Shown in pieces: positions 35,332-40,736 of a stretch of 40,736 bases of DNA. The translations under genes and the position numbers were made by a program. Source of the stretch: Planctomycetales bacterium (GTDB lineage Bacteria; Planctomycetota; Planctomycetia; Pirellulales; Thermoguttaceae). Within the stretch, counting starts at the first letter, position 1. The number at the start of each line of letters is the position of its first letter. A model generated the notes under the pieces. It searched no databases, was not told where the DNA came from, and worked only from the letters and a program-made list of their open reading frames with translations. The DNA lies in contig SKOZ01000075.1 of the NCBI GenBank assembly GCA_007119795.1, forward strand, positions 1-40,736, in the 5' to 3' direction.

Positions 35332-37134
35332 ATGAAATCCACGCTGCTTGGTCTCGGTCTCGGAGGGCTGTTGCTGGCGGGATGCTCCTCCTGGAACGTC
35401 CTGGCGGCGCGTTCGCAGAGTCCGGAGGTCGAGGTGCCGCCGATCGCCAGTGCGCAACTGGTCGGCGATCTTGCCGTGGAGTTCGGCATGTACCCGATCC
35501 GCGTCGAGGCGGTCGGCCTGGTCACCGGGCTGGCGGGCACGGGGAGCGATCCGCCCCCTTCGCCCCAGCGCGCCCTCCTCATCGAGGAGATGCAGCGGAT
35601 CGGTGTGCCCACGCCCAACGCGGTGCTCGCCTCCGACACCACGTCGCTCGTCGTGGTGCAGGGATTTCTCCGTCCCGGAATCCAGAAGGGCGACCGTTTC
35701 GACCTCGAAGTCCGCATTCCCGCGCGGAGCGAGACGACGAGCCTCCGCGGCGGCTGGCTGATGGAGTCGCGGCTGAAGACCATGGCCCTCCTCGACAACC
35801 AGATCCGCAGCGGTGAACTCCTCGGCTTCGGACAGGGGCCGGTGCTCGTTGACCCCTCGGCGGGGGCGGGGCAGGAAAGCGTCTGGGCCGCCCGCGGCCG
35901 CGTCCTCGGCGGCGGCGTGGCCCTCCGCTCCCGACCGGTGGGCCTGGTCCTCAAGCCGGGCTTCCAGCACGAGTTCAACGCCGCGCGGATCGCCAACGCC
36001 ATCAACCGCCGCTTCCACACCTACCGGAACGGGATCCAGATGGGCGTGGCCACGGCCAAGACCGATAAGTACGTGGAACTGAGCGTCCACCCCCGCTACC
36101 GCGACAACGTCGAGCGCTACCTCCAGGTCGTCCGCGCCGTCGTCGTCCGCGAGAGTGAAGTGGAGCGCCTGGAGCGGATCGCGCTGTTGGAGAAGCAGCT
36201 CATGGAGCCGATCACCGCGGCCCATGCCGCCCGCCAGCTCGAGGCCCTGGGCAACGAGGGCGTGGAGACGCTGCGGGCGGGAATCGAAAGCAACAACGCC
36301 GAAGTCCGCTTCTTCGCCTCCGAGGCCCTCGCCTACCTCGACCGCCGCGAGGCCGCCGAACCGCTCCGCCTGAGTGCCCAGAACGAGCCGGCGTTCCGCG
36401 TCTTCGCGCTCGCCGCCCTGGGAACCATGAACGACGTGACTGCCTACGATGCCCTGCGCGAACTGCTCGAGGTCCCCAGCGCGGAGACCCGCTACGGCGC
36501 CTTCCGCGCCCTCCGCGCCATGAATCCCCGCGACAACTTCATTCGGGGGGAGAGTTTCGGCCCCGGCTTCCACTACCACGTGCTCGACGTCCCCGGGCCC
36601 CCCATGGTCCACATTACTCGCAACCGCCGTCCCGAGTTGGTCGTCTTCGGCCGCGGCATCCACCTGACGCCGCCCTTCGCCCTGGAGGCGGGCAACAGCA
36701 TCCTCGTCGTCGCCGACGGCGCCGAGGTCCGCGTCAGCCGCTATGCGGTAGGTGAGGCCGACCAGCGGCGTCTGGTCAGCACGGATTTGGACGACATCGT
36801 CCGCGCGGTCGTCGATCTGGGAGGCACATATCCGGACGTCGTCCAGGCCCTCCAGCAGGCGAAGGCCAGCGGCGCCCTGGCGGTGCGCTTCGAAGTCGAG
36901 GCCGTTCCCGGCTCGGGGCGCAGTTACGACCGCCTCGCCGAAGAGCCCGCCCCGGTCGAAGAGCCGTCGCGCTGGCGGTGGAACCCCCTCGGCCGTGTTC
37001 TCTCCCGGATCGGCGGCGGGGGCGAGGAGGCGTCGCCGCCGGACGCCGAGAGGCGCGAAGCGGCGATTGCGGAGGAGGTCTTCCGCGACGAAGAGGGCAC
37101 CGTGGCGCCGGCCTCCTACGAGGACCACGAATAG
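35332..37134 (+). CDS. Lipoprotein with flagellar P-ring (FlgI)-like domain and HEAT-like repeats
   Basis: The 600-residue product begins with a lipoprotein signal, MKSTLLGLGLGGLLLAGC, with Cys18 as the modified residue. Residues about 40-270 resemble the flagellar P-ring protein FlgI: VEAVGLVTGLAGTGSDPPPSP is the FlgI entry motif, followed by LLIEEMQRIGVP, VLASDTTSLVVVQGFLRPGIQKGDRFDLEVRI and RVLGGGVALRSRPVGLVLKPGF. About 285-397 is a helical repeat region (AARQLEALGNEGVETLRAGIE, VRFFASEALAYLDRREAAEPL, VFALAALGTMNDVTAYDALRELL) of HEAT-repeat type. The C-terminal part has a beta-rich stretch and an acidic tail. FlgI is normally a soluble periplasmic protein of about 360 residues without a lipid anchor, and no other flagellar gene is in the window. 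It is followed 18 bases later by smc, so the two are probably cotranscribed. Function is unknown; an envelope-anchored structural role is inferred. Confidence 0.8.
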   Translation: MKSTLLGLGLGGLLLAGCSSWNVLAARSQSPEVEVPPIASAQLVGDLAVEFGMYPIRVEAVGLVTGLAGTGSDPPPSPQRALLIEEMQRIGVPTPNAVLASDTTSLVVVQGFLRPGIQKGDRFDLEVRIPARSETTSLRGGWLMESRLKTMALLDNQIRSGELLGFGQGPVLVDPSAGAGQESVWAARGRVLGGGVALRSRPVGLVLKPGFQHEFNAARIANAINRRFHTYRNGIQMGVATAKTDKYVELSVHPRYRDNVERYLQVVRAVVVRESEVERLERIALLEKQLMEPITAAHAARQLEALGNEGVETLRAGIESNNAEVRFFASEALAYLDRREAAEPLRLSAQNEPAFRVFALAALGTMNDVTAYDALRELLEVPSAETRYGAFRALRAMNPRDNFIRGESFGPGFHYHVLDVPGPPMVHITRNRRPELVVFGRGIHLTPPFALEAGNSILVVADGAEVRVSRYAVGEADQRRLVSTDLDDIVRAVVDLGGTYPDVVQALQQAKASGALAVRFEVEAVPGSGRSYDRLAEEPAPVEEPSRWRWNPLGRVLSRIGGGGEEASPPDAERREAAIAEEVFRDEEGTVAPASYEDHE

Positions 37135-37152
37135 ACCCCGCTCCGCCGCCCC

Positions 37153-40100
37153 ATGCTCAAGGCCCTGGAAATCGTCGGCTTCAAGAGTTTTGCCGACAAG
37201 ACGCGCTTCGAGTTCCCGCCCGGGATCACCGTGGTCGTCGGCCCCAACGGATCGGGCAAGTCGAACATCGTCGACGCCGTGAAGTGGGTTCTCGGCGAGC
37301 AGAGCGTGAAGAGCCTGCGGGGCACGGAGATGGCCGACGTCATCTTCAACGGCTCCGGCGCGCGGCGGCCGGTGAACGCTGCCGAGATCACCCTGACGTT
37401 CGACAACTCCGGGCGCATGCTTCCCGTGGACACCGCCGAGGTCCACATCACCCGCCGCGTCTACCGCGGCGGTGAAGGGGAGTATCTGATCAACCGCCAG
37501 CCCTCGCGGCTCCGCGACATCCGCGACCTCCTCAGCGGCACCGGTCTGGGGGGGCAGGCCTACAGCGTCATCGAGCAGGGGAAGGTGGACACCATGCTCC
37601 AGTCTTCCCCCCGCGACCGCCGCGTAATCTTCGAGGAGGCGGCGGGCATCAGCCGCTTCAAGGCACGCAAGGTCGAGGCTCTCCGCCGCCTGGAGCGGGT
37701 GGAGCAGAACCTCCTGCGGCTTTCCGACATCGTCGAAGAGGTCGAGGCCCGCCTGCGCACGGTCCGTGCGCAGGCGGGCAAGGCCCGCCGCTTCCGCGAG
37801 TTCAGCGACCGTCTCCAGGACCTCCGCATCCAGGTGGGTCAGGTCGATTGGCGGCGGCTTACCACGCGGCTCGAGGAGCTGGAGGCGCATTCCGCTCGTC
37901 TGGCGGAGGAGCACGCCGCGGCCAAGACGGAGGCGGCGGGCGTCGAGGCGCAGCTCGCGGCGCTCGACGAGCAGGCGGCCCGCGTCCAGGAAGCCCTCCG
38001 CAGCGACGAAGCCGAGGCGGGCAGTCACCGCGAGCGGATCGCTGCCCGGGAGACGACGGTCGAGCACCAGCGTTCCCTCTGCCGCGACCTCGACGACCAG
38101 GCCGCCCGCCACCGCCGGCGGTTGACGGCCCTCACCACCCGCGCCAGCGGTCTTGCCGAACAGCTTCGCGCCACCGAGACCGAGGTCGAAGAGGCGGAGG
38201 GGCATCACCGCCGGATCGCCCGCCGCCTCGCCGAAAAGGAAGGCGATCTGAGCGCGCTGGCCGCCCGGCTGGACCATCTCCGCGGCGAGAACGAGCAGTG
38301 CCGCGGCGAGCTGATGGCGCATATCCGCGCCGCCGCCGCCTTGGCCAATCGCCTGGGTAGTCTGGCCGCCGAAGTCGAGCAGGCCGAAGAGGCCTGCCGG
38401 ACCGCGCGCGACCGCTGCGCGCGCTATGAAGCCGAGGAGGCCGCCGCCGAGGGCCGCTGGCAAAGCCTCCTCGAAACCCGCGACGCCCTCGCCGCGGCGG
38501 CCGCGCGGTGCGGCGACCGCCTCTCCGCGGCCCGTGCCGCCGCAGAGGAGGCGGAACGCACCTTGGCGGCGCGGGAAGAGGAGCACGTCGCCACCAAGGA
38601 CCGCCACACCCGCATCGCGGCGCGGGTGGCGGCCCTGGAAGAGCTCGAGCAGCGCTGTGAGGGCCTGGGCGCCGGCGTCCGCGGGGTCCTCGAACAGGCG
38701 CACCGCGATCCGGAAGGCCCCTTCGGGCAGGTCGTGGGCCTGGTCGCCGATCTCGTCCAGGTGAGCGTGGAATCGGCCCCCCTGATCGAGATCGCCCTGG
38801 GTGAAGCCGCGCAGTTCGTCGTGGCCAGGCCCCAGGGACCCCTTGCCGAAGCGCTCCGTGCAGGCGCTGCGGAGCTGCCCGGCCGCGTGACGTTTCTCTG
38901 GCTCCGCGACGCCGGCCGGCCGGCGGACGCGGCGCCGGACTTCTCCGGTCGAGCGGGGGTGGTGGAGCGGGTGGACCGCCTGGTGGAAACCGAACCGCGG
39001 CACCGACCACTCAGCTACCGGCTCCTGGGGCGGACCTGGCTGGTCGAGTCGCTGCAGGCCGCCGTACCCTTGGCGGAGGAGGCGCCCGGCGAGGTCCGCT
39101 TTCTCACTGCCGTCGGCGAGCTGCTCGAAGCCGACGGCACGCTCCGCGTGGGCCCCGTGTCGACGCGCGGCGGACTGATTTCGCGCCGCAGCGAGCTGCG
39201 GGCTCTCCGCGGTAAGCTGGAAACGCTCGAGAGCCGCTGCGCCGCGGGGGAGGCGGCCGTGGCGACGGCGCGCGAGCATCTCCAGGCCGTCCAGTCGGCC
39301 CTCGCCGAGGCGGCCGAGGAAGACCGGCTGGCCGCTGCAGCCCGGGCGGAGCACGCTCACAAGATCACCGCCGAGGAGACGGTCCGCACCCAGCGGGCCG
39401 GGCAGTGCGCCGCTCTGGAAGCCGACCGCGCCGCCGCCGAGCGACGCCACGCCGCTGCCTGCGAGGCACTGGGGGAAGCCCGCCGGCGGCAGGCCGAGGC
39501 CGAGACCACCCAATACGATCTGGAATGCCGCCTCTCCGCCGCCGAGAAGGCGATCGAGGCACTCGATGCCCAGCAGCAGAGCGGTGTCGAGGCGACCACC
39601 GAGATCAAGATCGAGCTCGCCACCAGCGAGGAGCGGCTGCGGAACCTCCGCGGCGCCTTGCGCCAGGTCGAAGAGGCCGGTCGGGAGCTGCAGGGGGCAA
39701 TCGCCGAAGGCCGTGGGCAGCTTGCCGACTGCCAGGAGCGATCCCGCCAGGCGGAACGGACGATCCTTGCCGCCGAGTCGGAGATCGCCGAACTCTACCT
39801 CGCCAAGGAGCACCTGGCGCGCACGGGCGCCGAGGCGGCAGCGCGCCACGAAGGCCTCCTGCAGCTCCGCACCGCGCGGGAAGTCGAGGCTCAGGAATTG
39901 CGGGCCGCCGTCCGCAAGCTCGATGAGAAGCTCCACGCCCAGGAGCTGGCCGCCAACGCGGTCCGCATGGAACGCTCCGCCATGGCGGAGCGGCTCCAGG
40001 AGGCCTACGGGATCGAGCACGCGGACCTCGCGCGCGCTCCCGAGGAGCAAGAGGCCGAGAAGACCGCCGAAGTCCAGGAGGAGATCGACGAGCTCCGCCG

Positions 40101-40736
40101 AAGAATTGGCGGCCTGGGAAACGTCAACCTCGAGGCCCTCGCCGAGCTGGACGAGCTGGAGAGCCGTTTCGGCCACCTCGACGAGCAGCACCGCGACCTG
40201 GTCTCCGCCAAGGAGTCGCTGGAACAGATCATCGAGCGGATCAACGGCGACAGCCGCAAGCGCTTCACGGAGACGCTGGAGACGGTTCGCGGCCACTTCC
40301 AGACGCTCTTCCGCGATCTCTTCGGCGGCGGCCGCGCGGATATCGTGTTGGAAGAGGGGGTCGACATCCTGGAGAGCGGCATCGAGATCGTCGCCCGACC
40401 GCCGGGCAAAGAGCCACGGAGCATCTCGCTCCTCAGCGGCGGTGAGAAGACGATGACCTGCGTGGCCCTCCTGCTGGCCATCTTCCGCAGCCGCCCCAGC
40501 CCCTTCTGTGTCCTCGACGAAGTGGATGCCGCCCTGGACGAGGCGAACATCGACCGCTTCTGCGGCGTGCTCCGCGACTTCCTCGCCTGGACGCAGTTCA
40601 TCATCGTCACCCACTCGAAGAAGACGATGACTGCGGCCAACACCATCTACGGGGTGACCATGCAGGAGTCGGGCGTTTCGAAGCAGGTCTCCGTTCGCTT
40701 CGACGACGTCAGCGAGACGGGCGAAATCCTTGTCGA
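37153..40736 (+). CDS. smc: Chromosome segregation SMC ATPase, 3' end cut by the window
   Basis: SMC forms the DNA-organising condensin-like complex with ScpA and ScpB. The reading frame runs from ATG 37153 to the window end, so the last residues are missing. The N-terminal ATPase half has [17 protein letters not shown] and [20 protein letters not shown] (Walker A near residues 30-40). Two long coiled-coil regions rich in Glu, Ala and Arg surround the hinge at about residues 515-675 ([29 protein letters not shown]). The C-terminal ATPase half has [19 protein letters not shown] (signature) and [18 protein letters not shown] (Walker B), then the D-loop and [11 protein letters not shown]. About 1194 codons are present, close to the full length of bacterial SMC. 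There is no good ribosome binding site before the ATG, which suggests coupling to the FlgI-like gene 18 bases upstream. Confidence 0.97.
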   Translation, partial: MLKALEIVGFKSFADKTRFEFPPGITVVVGPNGSGKSNIVDAVKWVLGEQSVKSLRGTEMADVIFNGSGARRPVNAAEITLTFDNSGRMLPVDTAEVHITRRVYRGGEGEYLINRQPSRLRDIRDLLSGTGLGGQAYSVIEQGKVDTMLQSSPRDRRVIFEEAAGISRFKARKVEALRRLERVEQNLLRLSDIVEEVEARLRTVRAQAGKARRFREFSDRLQDLRIQVGQVDWRRLTTRLEELEAHSARLAEEHAAAKTEAAGVEAQLAALDEQAARVQEALRSDEAEAGSHRERIAARETTVEHQRSLCRDLDDQAARHRRRLTALTTRASGLAEQLRATETEVEEAEGHHRRIARRLAEKEGDLSALAARLDHLRGENEQCRGELMAHIRAAAALANRLGSLAAEVEQAEEACRTARDRCARYEAEEAAAEGRWQSLLETRDALAAAAARCGDRLSAARAAAEEAERTLAAREEEHVATKDRHTRIAARVAALEELEQRCEGLGAGVRGVLEQAHRDPEGPFGQVVGLVADLVQVSVESAPLIEIALGEAAQFVVARPQGPLAEALRAGAAELPGRVTFLWLRDAGRPADAAPDFSGRAGVVERVDRLVETEPRHRPLSYRLLGRTWLVESLQAAVPLAEEAPGEVRFLTAVGELLEADGTLRVGPVSTRGGLISRRSELRALRGKLETLESRCAAGEAAVATAREHLQAVQSALAEAAEEDRLAAAARAEHAHKITAEETVRTQRAGQCAALEADRAAAERRHAAACEALGEARRRQAEAETTQYDLECRLSAAEKAIEALDAQQQSGVEATTEIKIELATSEERLRNLRGALRQVEEAGRELQGAIAEGRGQLADCQERSRQAERTILAAESEIAELYLAKEHLARTGAEAAARHEGLLQLRTAREVEAQELRAAVRKLDEKLHAQELAANAVRMERSAMAERLQEAYGIEHADLARAPEEQEAEKTAEVQEEIDELRRRIGGLGNVNLEALAELDELESRFGHLDEQHRDLVSAKESLEQIIERINGDSRKRFTETLETVRGHFQTLFRDLFGGGRADIVLEEGVDILESGIEIVARPPGKEPRSISLLSGGEKTMTCVALLLAIFRSRPSPFCVLDEVDAALDEANIDRFCGVLRDFLAWTQFIIVTHSKKTMTAANTIYGVTMQESGVSKQVSVRFDDVSETGEILV

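Noticed and set aside
35170..40614. A 1814-residue open frame on the minus strand opposite the FlgI-like gene and smc
   Set aside because: It is exactly antisense to two clear genes, has leucine/glycine/aspartate-rich low-complexity content without a domain, and is explained by GC-rich third codon positions.

Overview
The window is GC-rich (roughly two thirds G+C by eye) and reads as chromosomal DNA of a planctomycete. The best lineage markers are a DUF1559 pseudopilin-like gene followed by a small lipoprotein with a transthyretin-like fold, a short SecA-like ATPase without the C-terminal half, a secreted neutral-ceramidase-like protein, and a P-ring-like (FlgI-like) lipoprotein with HEAT repeats next to smc. 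Pyruvate:ferredoxin oxidoreductase points to anaerobic or facultative metabolism. There is no phage, insertion sequence or CRISPR array, and almost all long open frames opposite the genes are GC-bias shadows.

Layout. 1-4423 (+): a pyruvate:ferredoxin oxidoreductase cut by the window edge, coupled through ATGA to a dihydroorotate-dehydrogenase-like flavoprotein and closed by a perfect 16-bp hairpin. 4603-6876 (-): short SecA followed by a small ABM-fold monooxygenase. 7030-7911: tRNA-Cys and initiator tRNA-fMet on the minus strand with promoter, leader hairpin and terminator, then a cluster of palindromic repeats. 7915-10086 (-): rpmB-gatC-gatA. 10384-11298 (-): a Tat-exported TIM-barrel protein. 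11879-16406 (+): DUF1559 protein, lipoprotein, and a large membrane protein that looks like a degenerate exosortase fused to two GATase-like domains. 16509-19941 (-): FHA protein, rsgA and hflX. 20027-22335 (+): YhcC-type radical SAM protein and an RlmI-type rRNA methyltransferase. 22581-24563 (-): a cysteine-rich secreted protein and a fumarylacetoacetase-family enzyme. 25056-29280 (+): an ADP-forming acyl-CoA synthetase/GNAT fusion and the ceramidase-like protein. 29444-34728 (-): a two-component system (histidine kinase plus NtrC-type sigma-54 activator), a K+ channel with RCK domains, and a small secreted repeat protein. 35332-40736 (+): the FlgI-like HEAT lipoprotein and smc, cut by the right edge.

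How the genes work together. Several are translation or ribosome housekeeping genes (tRNAs, L28, GatCA, RsgA, HflX, RlmI). The two metabolic modules are PFOR with its flavoprotein partner and the acyl-CoA synthetase/acetyltransferase, both around acetyl-CoA. The rest is the planctomycete cell-envelope repertoire. The most promising items for novelty are the exosortase-like/GATase fusion, the FlgI-like HEAT lipoprotein in the smc operon, the finger-less SecA, and the initiator tRNA with an altered anticodon stem and 1:72 mismatch. No defence or other multi-gene undescribed system is evident; what is unusual here is mostly single proteins and RNA or DNA structures.
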